Source of the DNA: a bacterium
Lineage (GTDB): Bacteria > Patescibacteriota > Gracilibacteria > Peribacterales > Peribacteraceae
NCBI GenBank assembly: GCA_027592135.1
Contig: JAQCIJ010000005.1
Location: forward strand, 1 to 47,580
DNA length: 47,580 nt
Reading direction: 5' to 3'
Under the pieces are notes generated by a model that saw only the letters and a list, made by a program, of their open reading frames with translations, had not been told where the DNA came from and searched no databases. Positions 23,277 through 31,806 of the stretch are shown one piece after another. Made by a program: the position numbers and the translations under genes. Numbering within the stretch: position 1 is the first letter of the stretch; each line of letters starts with the position of its first letter.

Positions 23277-23285
23277 AAAAGTTCA

Positions 23286-24143
23286 ATGAACTCTGAAAAA
23301 CGCAATGCACTCATCGGCTTAAATATCGCCATTGCGATTATGAGTATTGCAGGTCTTTTTGCCAAACTAATCCCCTGGCCTGCTGTGATGATTATCTTGG
23401 GACGTGCGTCTCTTACTGCACCGTTTCTTGCTGCATACCTCGTATTTACCAAGAAGTCTTTACGACTCAAATCCAGAAAACATATGTTCATTCTTATGGG
23501 CCTCGGCATCATGATGGTGACGCACTGGGTGACATACTTTCAGGCTATTCAGGTATCGACTGTCGCTATCGGCATACTTGCGGTGTTTACCTCTCCAATT
23601 ATCATCACGTTTTTAGAACCACTATTCGATGGGCACAACGTCCACGGTAAAGACGTGCTACTAGCACTCGTTGCGTTTGCAGGAATTGTGCTAATGATTG
23701 ATGACTTCTCGTTAGGAAGTGGCACCGTACAAGGAGTGTTATTCGGCATCACATCTGCGATGATTGTGTCGCTACGAAATATCTGGAGTAAGTGCCTCGT
23801 AAAAGAATACGAAGCTCCACTGGTAATGTTTTGGCAGATGGTATTCGGTGCACTGTTCCTCTCGCCTCTTCTCTTTTTCTACACCGTTGACGTGCAACCT
23901 GTGGATATCAAAAATCTTCTGATCCTCGCCTGCTTTGCTACAGCCATCGCCCATACCTTGATGCTGAAAAGCGTTGCACACATAGGGGCAAGAGCTACCG
24001 GAGTGATTATGATGGTACAGCCGCTGTATGCGATTGTACTTGCAGTATTGTTACTTGGAGAAATCCCTACGCTGCACGTGATTGCCGGAGGAGTACTGGT
24101 GATGTCTGCGATGATTTTTGAGACGGTGCAACAGACACGATAA
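23286..24143 (+). CDS. EamA/DMT-family transporter
   Basis: The 285 aa make about ten hydrophobic spans arranged as two EamA repeats (about 7-140 and 150-283). Examples are IGLNIAIAIMSIAGLFAKLI, FLAAYLVFTKKSLRLKSR and GVIMMVQPLYAIVLAVLLLG. DMT proteins move metabolites such as amino acids or nucleotides; the substrate cannot be told here. The ATG at 23286 is chosen because a -10 box lies just upstream and the family starts there. A reading back to 22983 would overlap the DUF3307 gene. Confidence 0.93.
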   Translation: MNSEKRNALIGLNIAIAIMSIAGLFAKLIPWPAVMIILGRASLTAPFLAAYLVFTKKSLRLKSRKHMFILMGLGIMMVTHWVTYFQAIQVSTVAIGILAVFTSPIIITFLEPLFDGHNVHGKDVLLALVAFAGIVLMIDDFSLGSGTVQGVLFGITSAMIVSLRNIWSKCLVKEYEAPLVMFWQMVFGALFLSPLLFFYTVDVQPVDIKNLLILACFATAIAHTLMLKSVAHIGARATGVIMMVQPLYAIVLAVLLLGEIPTLHVIAGGVLVMSAMIFETVQQTR

Positions 24144-24173
24144 TCTTCTGTAAATTGGCTAACTACAAAGCTT

Positions 24174-24189
24174 CTAATCTGCTAATCTG
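24174..24189. repeat. 8-bp tandem repeat upstream of lysS
   Basis: CTAATCTG occurs twice in a row, preceded by degenerate relatives (TAATCTTCTG, CTAACTAC) from 24141. The second copy supplies the -10 box of lysS. Confidence 0.65.
24180..24188 (+). promoter_or_regulatory. extended -10 of lysS, leaderless spacing
   Basis: TGCTAATCT ends 6 nt before the ATG at 24195. Confidence 0.45.
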
Positions 24190-24194
24190 CCTAC

Positions 24195-25778
24195 ATGTTT
24201 TGGGCTGATGAATTCGCCGACCAGATTGCAGAGCGCTTCCACAAAGAAATTACGGAAGGGACTCCGCTGATTATACGTGATGAAAAAACTCTCTCTGGGC
24301 GTGTGCACATTGGGAGTGTACGTGGCATTGTGATGCACGGACTGATCTCTCAAATTCTTACAGAGAAGAAGATCAAGAATCAGTTCTTGTTTGAATTAAA
24401 TGATAATGACCCTATGGATGGATTGCCTGTATACGTAGACCAAGAGAAGTACGCAGTGCATATGGGAAAACCTCTGTTTGCTGTCCCTGGTATTAACGAA
24501 GGAGATGAAAATTTCTCTACAGGATTTGGGGAAGAGCTTCAAATGGCGATGGCACCCATGGGACTCCCTATTACGTGGTACCACTTACGACCTCTCTACG
24601 TTCAAGGAAAATTTAATGATGTCATCACACAAGCACTGGAGCGTGCCCCACGTATTCGTGATATTTATAAAGAAGTCAGTGGAGGAGGAAAACCTGATGA
24701 CTGGTTCCCACTGAATGTTATCTGTCCGACGTGTGGAAAAATAGGGACCACGAAAGTCACGGGATGGGACGGTAAAGAAGTGACGTTTGAATGCAAAGAA
24801 CAATACGTGGATTGGGCACAAGGATGTGGGCATAAAGGATCGATGAATCCATTTGACGGAAATGCCACACTGCCTTGGAAAGTAGAGTGGGCTGCAAAGT
24901 GGAAAGTGATGGGTGTGAATATCGAAGGAGGAGGAAAAGACCACTACGCTGCAGGAGGTTCTCGCGAAGTTGCTGCCTTGATCTCAAAAGACATATTCGA
25001 ATACCCTGCTCCATTTGATCTCCCCTACGAATTCTTTAATCTTGCAGGAAAAAAGATGAGCGCGAGCAAAGGGCTTGGAGCTTCTGCAAAAGATGTTGCG
25101 GATTTACTTCCTCCAAAGATCCTTAAGTTCTTGATGATTCGTAAAGAGGCACGAGTCCCTATCGACTTTGACCCAGAAGGAAAGACCATCCCGAATTTGT
25201 TTGATGAATATGATCGATGTGCAGACCACTTCTTTGGAAGGCACGATGAACCATTTGCAGGGTATTCCCGTTCGTTCGCCCTTGCACAAAAAGATGTAAC
25301 AGTAGAACCAGAAGATTTGTGGGAGATGCGCTTCCAGGCACTCAGTTTTGTTGTCCAAATGCCACATCTACATGTCGATGAAGAAGCAGCTAAACTTAAG
25401 GGTTCCGCCCTTACAGAAGCCGAGACTGCTGCACTGCATGAACGTGCAGACTACGTAAAAAGATGGATCGATACACTCGCTCCTGCTGAGTATACGTTTG
25501 TCATCCAAGACAGTACTCCTGCAGACCTCGAGCTACAGGAGAAACAGAAAGAAGCATTAACAGCTCTTGGTAAAAAACTTGGAGACCTTAAAGAGTGGAC
25601 GGGAGAAACCGTGCACGACAAGATTCACCGCACGAAAGAAGAGTTTGATTTGCCACCGAAAGAAATCTTCCAGCCGCTGTACCGTATCTTTATGGATCGC
25701 ACATCTGGCCCACAGGTTGGTTGGTTTTTAAGTACGATGAAGCAGGAGGATGTTGCGAGGAGGTTGATGGAGTTATAA
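24195..25778 (+). CDS. lysS: class I lysyl-tRNA synthetase
   Basis: This charges tRNA-Lys with lysine, using the archaeal-type class I fold instead of the common class II enzyme. The 527 aa start MFWADEFADQIAERFHKEI. The HIGH motif is GRVHIGSVRGIVMHG and the KMSKS motif is FNLAGKKMSASKGLGAS. Zinc-type Cys are in CPTCGKIG and GCGHKG. FELNDNDPMDGLP and GGGKDHYAAGGSREV are further family features. Class I LysRS is common in archaea, spirochaetes, alphaproteobacteria and some CPR. It appears as the only LysRS in the window. Confidence 0.95.
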   Translation: MFWADEFADQIAERFHKEITEGTPLIIRDEKTLSGRVHIGSVRGIVMHGLISQILTEKKIKNQFLFELNDNDPMDGLPVYVDQEKYAVHMGKPLFAVPGINEGDENFSTGFGEELQMAMAPMGLPITWYHLRPLYVQGKFNDVITQALERAPRIRDIYKEVSGGGKPDDWFPLNVICPTCGKIGTTKVTGWDGKEVTFECKEQYVDWAQGCGHKGSMNPFDGNATLPWKVEWAAKWKVMGVNIEGGGKDHYAAGGSREVAALISKDIFEYPAPFDLPYEFFNLAGKKMSASKGLGASAKDVADLLPPKILKFLMIRKEARVPIDFDPEGKTIPNLFDEYDRCADHFFGRHDEPFAGYSRSFALAQKDVTVEPEDLWEMRFQALSFVVQMPHLHVDEEAAKLKGSALTEAETAALHERADYVKRWIDTLAPAEYTFVIQDSTPADLELQEKQKEALTALGKKLGDLKEWTGETVHDKIHRTKEEFDLPPKEIFQPLYRIFMDRTSGPQVGWFLSTMKQEDVARRLMEL

Positions 25779-25828
25779 AACATATAGTATATATTTTTAC
25801 CTTTGAGATTACAGGATGAACATGATTT

Positions 25829-25837
25829 TGCTATAAT
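25829..25837 (+). promoter_or_regulatory. consensus extended -10 of the HD gene, leaderless spacing
   Basis: TGCTATAAT is a perfect extended -10. The ATG at 25844 begins 6 nt after it, so the transcript should start at or next to the A of ATG. This is the clearest example of the pattern. Confidence 0.65.
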
Positions 25838-25843
25838 CAACAC

Positions 25844-26443
25844 ATGACTGATCTTCTTCTCCTCGAACACGCCGACTACGGACACTTACTCCCAGCAGCC
25901 CATGGCCTTCTGGAAGAACACACCGATGCCACCAAAGCGCATCTCGTGGCTACAGGAGCCGCAATGGAAGCGCTCGCTAAGAAATTCGGCGGTAACGAGC
26001 AAACATGGAAAGTTGCGGGCATGCTGCATGATTTGGATTGGGATGCACTCGATAAAGATTACGAAAAACACTGTGGCGATACACTGGAACATTTACTTAG
26101 TACTATCGAAGCTCCCGCAGAGTTACTTGGTGATATTCGTGCACACTACCAACACCAGTATGGTGCGGAGTACCCGCTCGATTCCACGCTACGAAAATGT
26201 TTGTACTGCGTTGATGAACTCACAGGTTTTATTATTGCAGTAACCCTTGTACGACCGAGCAAAGCTATCGCGGATGTCGAAGTGAAAAGTGTGAAAAAGA
26301 AGCTCAAAGACAAAGGGTTTGCAGCGCAAGTAGACCGCGAGCAGATTCGTGCGTGCGAAGAGTTACTGGATCTTCCTTTGGATGAGCTGATCGACATTAC
26401 ACTGACAGCAATGAAGAGCGTTGCGAGTGATCTTGATCTATAA
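25844..26443 (+). CDS. HD-domain hydrolase (COG2316-like)
   Basis: The 199 aa have the HD pattern: a first His in HTDATKAHLVATGAAMEALAK in part, then the metal pair in GMLHDLDWDALDK and a later His in RAHYQHQYG. The segment CVDELTGFIIAVTLVRPSKA and VKSVKKKLKDKGFA is typical of predicted HD hydrolases of COG2316. HD proteins often cleave phosphate esters such as nucleotides; the substrate is unknown. The stop codon overlaps the -10 box of the next gene. Confidence 0.88.
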   Translation: MTDLLLLEHADYGHLLPAAHGLLEEHTDATKAHLVATGAAMEALAKKFGGNEQTWKVAGMLHDLDWDALDKDYEKHCGDTLEHLLSTIEAPAELLGDIRAHYQHQYGAEYPLDSTLRKCLYCVDELTGFIIAVTLVRPSKAIADVEVKSVKKKLKDKGFAAQVDREQIRACEELLDLPLDELIDITLTAMKSVASDLDL

Positions 26444-26444
26444 T
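26439..26444 (+). promoter_or_regulatory. consensus -10 of the first glycosyltransferase gene
   Basis: TATAAT overlaps the TAA stop of the HD gene (26441-26443) and ends 8 nt before the ATG at 26453. A start codon at or near +1 is expected. Confidence 0.55.
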
Positions 26445-26452
26445 GCTTCCCT

Positions 26453-27502
26453 ATGGAAGGCATAAATATCGCAGGGTTTCTGACTGCAGAAAGCGGTCTC
26501 GGTACTGCAGTGCGTAATACTGTTGCAGCTCTTAATGCTGCAGGTATTCCGTATGCACTCACAGATATTACGTGTACGTCATCGCGCAGAGAAGACATGA
26601 CGTTTGCAGATGCAATTACCAATACAGCGCCATATGCAACCAGCCTGTTTCATGTACAGCCTGATGTAGCAGCTAAAGCCGCAAAAGAAGTACCGGAGGA
26701 ATTTTGGAATGCTTCTATGTGCATTGCCTACTGGGTATGGGAATCTTCTGTTGTGCCCTCCAACTTTACACTGTGGGCTAAGCAATTTGATGCAGTGTGG
26801 ACACCAAGTACCTACTCGCAAAAGATCTTGAGTGATGCAGTCGGCATTCCTGTACACTGTGTGCCACATGCTATTCCATCGGTAGTACATTCTGTTCAGC
26901 GCAAAGCGAAAACGTTTCTCTGTATGTTTGATTACTTGAGTGTCTTCGAACGCAAAAATCCTCTGGGCGCTATTGCTGCTTTTCAACAGGCATTTTCAGA
27001 TAGCGATGCACAATTAATTATCAAATGTATCAATAGTGATCGCTTCGTCCGTGAACATCAGCAGTTACTTGAAGCAGTATGCGATGATGACCGTATTCAG
27101 ATTATTGATGCGTATATGTCTACAGAAGATATTCATCAATTAATTGGTACGTGTACTGCACTTATTTCACTACACCGCAGTGAAGGATTTGGTCTACACC
27201 TTGCTGAAGCAATGGCACTGCATACTCCTGTGATAGCCACAAACTTTGGAGGGAACACTGACTTTATGAATACGCACAACAGTGCACTTGTAGAGTGCAC
27301 ACTACAACCTCTTTCAGCTAATATTGGACCATATCCACGAGGGTCATTATGGGCAGAACCAAATATAGATCATGCAGCAAAGTTATTACAGAGTGTATAC
27401 AAGGATGACAATAGTATTCGCTCCGAGTTACCAGAAGAATTCTCAGTGTCATCTGTCGGCATGCAGATAGGAAAGCTTATAGAGAAGATTAGTGGGGCGT
27501 AG
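26453..27502 (+). CDS. glycosyltransferase family 4
   Basis: GT4 enzymes move a sugar from a nucleotide donor and retain its configuration. The 349 aa begin MEGINIAGFLTAESGLGTAV, with the Gly-rich loop of an N-terminal GT-B half. The C-terminal donor half has LISLHRSEGFGLHLAEAMAL and TPVIATNFGGNTDFM, with the conserved Glu residues. Acceptor and sugar are unknown. Its end overlaps the end of the convergent 867-aa gene by 14 nt, so it opens the glycan locus on the plus strand. Confidence 0.93.
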   Translation: MEGINIAGFLTAESGLGTAVRNTVAALNAAGIPYALTDITCTSSRREDMTFADAITNTAPYATSLFHVQPDVAAKAAKEVPEEFWNASMCIAYWVWESSVVPSNFTLWAKQFDAVWTPSTYSQKILSDAVGIPVHCVPHAIPSVVHSVQRKAKTFLCMFDYLSVFERKNPLGAIAAFQQAFSDSDAQLIIKCINSDRFVREHQQLLEAVCDDDRIQIIDAYMSTEDIHQLIGTCTALISLHRSEGFGLHLAEAMALHTPVIATNFGGNTDFMNTHNSALVECTLQPLSANIGPYPRGSLWAEPNIDHAAKLLQSVYKDDNSIRSELPEEFSVSSVGMQIGKLIEKISGA

Positions 27503-30092
27503 ACAGTGCCTCTTTTCTCTCAGCAGTATTTGCAGCAACAATATCTGCGACTGCCTCCAGTGAAGCGATAACGTCGTTCATATTGTATGCGATACCATTT
27601 GCCTGTGTCGTCATATCTTGTATGCGATCCATAAGCACATCCCACTTGGGACCAAAGTCATTGATGCGATCTGACACTTTCTGCAAATCGTTTAGGCGAT
27701 CGATGACGGTATCCAAACGAGGTTCTAGATGTTTAACGGATTCAATAATGTCTATTATAGTGGAGAGTTGATCGAGATGATCGAGTTTTTTGAGTGAGGA
27801 GAGTTGATCGAGATGATCGAGTTTTTTGAGTGAGGAGAGTTGATCTTTCGTCTGACCTCCATACTCTGCTATCTTAGCAATATTTGTAGGAATACGTAAC
27901 ACACAACCAATATACGTGATAATGCGATGTACCACTGAATGTCCTTCTTCTGTATTGTTTACTTTAGTTGACATACTATCTAGTATCACACTCTTTTTTG
28001 AGGAAGTCAACGATTCCCCACACTGCAAAGCTGCATATTGCTCAGAAAAAAGATTTCGTGCGTATTCGTAGAGCTTCATATCAAAATGCAACAACCCTTC
28101 AATCATGGAAATTTCATCATGTGAAAGCTCATCACGCGCATTGTCTCCTCCTGTCACACGTCCAAAGCGTTCACCTTTCCACGGTAGAATATTTTTTCCA
28201 TCAAATGTTTCCGGTACAAAACCGTACAAGGCATGGAGAATCTCGAGGGATTTTTCAAATTCTTCTGTCAGCAGTACTGCATCGAATGTGCGAAGATGTT
28301 GCTTTGCTCTTAGCAAATTATATTCAGATAGTTCAAGATCTCTTGTTCCTGCAATCATTTGTGTGCTGCTATGGCCAAGCATCACAGCATTGCGAAAGAA
28401 ATTGTCTTCAATGAATTCTTTAAGAGGCAAATGTTTTGCTTGAGCAGCATAGGTATTTGACCCAATCCATGAAGTATGTGGTTGTGCTTGTATGTTTCGA
28501 TAATAGGAGATAAATCGTGCTACAGGGTCACGGAGCATAGTGATGTACGCATACGGTCCCTCAAGGAGGTTATGGATTCCATAGCCAAAATGATTTGTGA
28601 GAACATCGTACTTGCTCCACTTCTTTTGTTCTTGCCTCTTACGACGAAGAGAGAGATCGTGATAAGCATCAAGAAGGAATGCTGGGTTAATATTTGGCTG
28701 CCCAGAAAAATCCAAACGCAAACCTATACTTCGTACATTGCGACGAATGATATGACTCAGTGTTGTTCCTCCTGTCTTTTGTAAATGTAAAAAGAGCAAG
28801 GTTTTGTCGAGGGTTTTTCCAGATCCGTTTTCGTATTGATGATTATAGGTAGCAAGCGGATCCACCATAAATCTACTATGGAGCTCTGTCAGATTTGAGC
28901 AATCAAGATCTGGAGTATCGCCACGTGCACAAAGATCATCCATGATCCTTATTGCTTCTTCCATCTCCTGCTCTTGAGAGTCCTTTGCCCCCCAATACAG
29001 AAAGTGGCTGCGAAACGATGGAAGGATTGCATCTTGATACGAAGGCCTTGCATGTTTCCATGCACGCACCGAGCACAGCTCCCGTAATCGCCTTGTATCT
29101 GTGTTGTACTGCTGAATCGCTTGAGCAAGAAGATCTGGACTGCAAGGAGGAACAGTCGTCACTGCATCACGGACATCCTGCACCATTACTGTCTTAGAAG
29201 CGACGATCGGCCTCCCAGCGGCTATGTACTGACAAATAGAGCCACTGGCCGAGATTCCACCAGGAGGATTGCAATACCACACATTGACATCATACTGAGA
29301 CAGTTGAGCGACAACGTCCTTAAGGTGCGCGTGTGCGGTATCAAACGTAATCCACTCCTCATCACGAACTGCTTGATGTACCTTTTCCAGATACGCATCA
29401 TGTTCGTCTGTCATTTGTGCACTGGCATGAATATGTAAATGGACATTATTAATGTGTTTACATGCTTCGATGATGTCGAGTAAACCCCTGTTTGGATTTG
29501 CATGACCAAAGCAACCTACGTGCAGCTTCCCATCACTCTGCGAAAGAAGAGTAGTGCGCGTCGGATACCACTCAATGCCATGAGGAACTACTTCTACACA
29601 CTTCGCACCCATATCTTGTAAAGCAACAGAGGCTTCTTGGCCATGCACAACGATCTTGTCTGCCCTCTTGCACATAAACTTTTGGCAACGGCGAAAATGG
29701 AGATATGCACGCAGTCCATACTCTGGATTCCACGTATGCCACACCCAAAGTTGATTGCTACGACGATTGTGTCCTCTACGAACGTAGAGATACCGAAAGA
29801 GAAGGTAGCGCAAAAGGTTTGGCTGTGGGATGACTGTGTGCATCGTTATGTAAAACTGTAGTCCTCGCTTTTTGCAGTATCGGTGAATATTCCTGAGTTG
29901 AGCAAGAGTCATAATTCCAAACTCGTGCTGCACATGAATATGTGTACAGGGCTTTCCGTCGAGTTCGGAAAGATCCGATATAACCTGCATGCCCTGTGCC
30001 TGAGCTAGGAACATTGTATACGTTGCAATGCCGCATCGTGTGTCTTTACTGCTGCAGTACTGTACTATAGATGGATCATCTATTTCTGCCAT
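27489..30092 (-). CDS. GT4 glycosyltransferase fused to a sulfotransferase and a coiled-coil
   Basis: The 867-aa protein has three parts. Residues about 1-370 are a GT-B glycosyltransferase (DTRCGIATYTMFLAQ, CFGHANPNRGLLDI, NPPGGISASGSICQYIAAGR). Residues about 425-690 are a PAPS-dependent sulfotransferase: KTLLFLHLQKTGGTTL is the 5'-phosphosulfate loop and MLRDPVARFISYYRN the 3'-phosphate site. Residues about 720-867 are a helical tail with a 12-residue repeat (DQLSSLKKLDHL) encoded by a 36-bp tandem repeat. It is the last gene of a minus-strand run. Fusing glycosylation and sulfation in one chain suggests modification coupled to synthesis, an inference. Confidence 0.9.
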   Translation of the reverse strand: MAEIDDPSIVQYCSSKDTRCGIATYTMFLAQAQGMQVISDLSELDGKPCTHIHVQHEFGIMTLAQLRNIHRYCKKRGLQFYITMHTVIPQPNLLRYLLFRYLYVRRGHNRRSNQLWVWHTWNPEYGLRAYLHFRRCQKFMCKRADKIVVHGQEASVALQDMGAKCVEVVPHGIEWYPTRTTLLSQSDGKLHVGCFGHANPNRGLLDIIEACKHINNVHLHIHASAQMTDEHDAYLEKVHQAVRDEEWITFDTAHAHLKDVVAQLSQYDVNVWYCNPPGGISASGSICQYIAAGRPIVASKTVMVQDVRDAVTTVPPCSPDLLAQAIQQYNTDTRRLRELCSVRAWKHARPSYQDAILPSFRSHFLYWGAKDSQEQEMEEAIRIMDDLCARGDTPDLDCSNLTELHSRFMVDPLATYNHQYENGSGKTLDKTLLFLHLQKTGGTTLSHIIRRNVRSIGLRLDFSGQPNINPAFLLDAYHDLSLRRKRQEQKKWSKYDVLTNHFGYGIHNLLEGPYAYITMLRDPVARFISYYRNIQAQPHTSWIGSNTYAAQAKHLPLKEFIEDNFFRNAVMLGHSSTQMIAGTRDLELSEYNLLRAKQHLRTFDAVLLTEEFEKSLEILHALYGFVPETFDGKNILPWKGERFGRVTGGDNARDELSHDEISMIEGLLHFDMKLYEYARNLFSEQYAALQCGESLTSSKKSVILDSMSTKVNNTEEGHSVVHRIITYIGCVLRIPTNIAKIAEYGGQTKDQLSSLKKLDHLDQLSSLKKLDHLDQLSTIIDIIESVKHLEPRLDTVIDRLNDLQKVSDRINDFGPKWDVLMDRIQDMTTQANGIAYNMNDVIASLEAVADIVAANTAERKEALSTPH
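27763..27845 (-). repeat. 36-bp tandem repeat inside the fusion gene
   Basis: The unit starting GAGAGTTGATCGAGATGATC recurs with exactly 36-bp spacing at 27763, 27799 and (partial) 27835. It is in frame and encodes DQLSSLKKLDHL twice, then DQLS. The copies are nearly identical, so the expansion is recent or under slippage. Confidence 0.9.
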
Positions 30093-30095
30093 ACG

Positions 30096-30866
30096 TTATC
30101 GACGTACTGCAGTAAAAGTATTCCACTCTTCTTTAGGGTCTGACCATAAAATATCAACATGGTGGGTAGGCTCTAGAAGCCGTGTAATTTCTGTACGCGC
30201 GATTTCAAAATGCCACTCTCCACGTATTTCGTTAATCTTCTCTAAAAAATGTAGCGCTGCAAATTCTCTGAATATATTCACCTCACATCCTTCAACATCT
30301 ATCTTGAGCAGATCAATATGGTCAATGGCATTTTCTTGCAGAAAATCAGAAACAGAAATTCCTTCTGCCCATCTATGTGAGCCATCGCGAATGCGATCTT
30401 CTAATGCTGGCCTCAGTTTGCCAAAATCTGTGTGCGTTACTACTTCGACCGATGGATCTCCCAAATGTCCTAGCATTCCTTTTCTCGTGACAGAAATATT
30501 AGGGTACTCTTCGACATTCTTATCAAGAGACTGGGCAATCGCCCTAGCAAATGGGCCACAGATATGTTCGTTTCTCATCACCTCCAGACAATAGATGTTT
30601 GCCTCTGGCCATGCATGTGCACACATTCTGGTAAATGTTCCAATGTGTGCGCCTATATCCACAATAATCTTGGGTGAAAATCCACTCCTCTTCAGTGCTT
30701 GAACACCATAACAATCCTGTTGAATCACTTCGTTTACCACTCCTCTGTAGTGCTGCTCTCTCCGTGACTCCTCTCCAATCCAGATTTCCCCTATAGAAGT
30801 TGAATACGTGCTAATCTCTGCAGATTCTTTGTATCTTTGGCCGCGCATAGTTTGAAGAAGTGGCAT
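30096..30866 (-). CDS. FkbM-family methyltransferase, copy 1
   Basis: FkbM enzymes O-methylate sugars or polyketides with SAM. The 256 aa have motif I IIVDIGAHIGTFTRMCAHAW, the acidic loop IYCLEVMRNEH, and the signature HIDLLKIDVEGCEVNIF followed by INEIRGEWHFEI. The neighbour at 30994-31770 is a close paralogue: GPFARAIA, WPEA and NEIRGEWHF recur in both. The likely target is a sugar of the surface glycan. It is 3 nt upstream of the fusion gene, in the same operon. Confidence 0.92.
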   Translation of the reverse strand: MPLLQTMRGQRYKESAEISTYSTSIGEIWIGEESRREQHYRGVVNEVIQQDCYGVQALKRSGFSPKIIVDIGAHIGTFTRMCAHAWPEANIYCLEVMRNEHICGPFARAIAQSLDKNVEEYPNISVTRKGMLGHLGDPSVEVVTHTDFGKLRPALEDRIRDGSHRWAEGISVSDFLQENAIDHIDLLKIDVEGCEVNIFREFAALHFLEKINEIRGEWHFEIARTEITRLLEPTHHVDILWSDPKEEWNTFTAVRR

Positions 30867-30890
30867 AAGGGTTCATTACCTTACAGCAGG

Positions 30891-30992
30891 TTAGACTGTT
30901 ACGCTACGAATCGATTCTTGGTTTTGCATTTGAATTCCCTTTTTCAATGAGATAAGGATTGCGAATGACCTTGCGTATGGAGATTTTTGCAT
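30891..30992 (-). CDS. possible 33-aa small ORF between the FkbM genes
   Basis: ATG at 30992, one nucleotide after the stop of the upstream FkbM gene, opens 33 residues starting MQKSPYARSFAILISLKKG and ending SIRSVTV. It nearly fills the 127-nt gap. No Shine-Dalgarno sequence and no family are seen. It may be a small protein, a coupling peptide or chance; the tight spacing is the only support. Confidence 0.25.
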   Translation of the reverse strand: MQKSPYARSFAILISLKKGIQMQNQESIRSVTV

Positions 30993-30993
30993 G

Positions 30994-31770
30994 TTATGTA
31001 CGTCGAGTAGCTTTGAACAAATTCCAGTTTTCACTAGGTTTGGTCCATGTTATATCTAGATGATGAGTGGGGGTGAGTAGTCTTTCTAGTTCTGCCCTTG
31101 CGATGGAAAAGTGCCATTCTCCACGGATTTCGTTGATGTTTTTCATCCATCCCATTGCCACAAGTTCACGGAAGATATTTATCTCAGATCCTTCTACATC
31201 TATCTTGAGAAAATCGATAGAGGTAATGTTTTGCGAATCAATAAAATCGGCAACAGAGGTCGCCTCAGCCCAGCGATGTGTATTAGAGCGTATACTATCT
31301 TCGAGTACGAGATGGGGCTTCTCAAAATCATGCCCATAAACGACATCAGCATGTAGGTTTCCATATTGTCCTAAGAGGGCTTTGTGTAACACTGTAACAT
31401 TTGGCAATCCACTAGTATTTGCATCGAGGCTACGTGCTATCGCACGTGCAAATGGACCACAGAGATGATCATCCTTCATAACTTCCAGTGTGTAGATCTT
31501 CGCTTCGGGCCACGTATGAGCTGCATAGCATGTAAAAGAACCTATATGACCACCAATATCTACAATTGTTTTTGGCTCTAGGCCTTTGTCTTTTAGTAAT
31601 TGAACATCGTAACAATCATTTGTTATCACTTCATGTACTACTCCACAATAGTGCTCCAAACGAATAGGTTCCGCACCGATACATATATCGCCAATGTGTG
31701 TGTGACAGGGTTGAATATCATTGGATTCAATATACCGTGGAGCCAGTGTTTTTGATGACTTGAAAAGCAT
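30994..31770 (-). CDS. FkbM-family methyltransferase, copy 2
   Basis: The 258 aa carry the same motifs as copy 1: TIVDIGGHIGSFTCYAAHTW, IYTLEVMKDDH, SIDFLKIDVEGSEINIF and INEIRGEWHFSI. The two proteins align over their full lengths without major gaps and clearly arose by tandem duplication. They differ most at the N-terminus, so they may methylate different positions. It belongs to the minus-strand glycan operon. Confidence 0.92.
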   Translation of the reverse strand: MLFKSSKTLAPRYIESNDIQPCHTHIGDICIGAEPIRLEHYCGVVHEVITNDCYDVQLLKDKGLEPKTIVDIGGHIGSFTCYAAHTWPEAKIYTLEVMKDDHLCGPFARAIARSLDANTSGLPNVTVLHKALLGQYGNLHADVVYGHDFEKPHLVLEDSIRSNTHRWAEATSVADFIDSQNITSIDFLKIDVEGSEINIFRELVAMGWMKNINEIRGEWHFSIARAELERLLTPTHHLDITWTKPSENWNLFKATRRT

Positions 31771-31806
31771 AGAGAATGAGGATAAACACCGTATAACAGA
31801 TATGAA

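Noticed and set aside
22983-23285. A 101-residue N-terminal extension of the EamA transporter
   Set aside because: It is antisense to the DUF3307 gene, and a -10 box sits right before the internal ATG at 23286.
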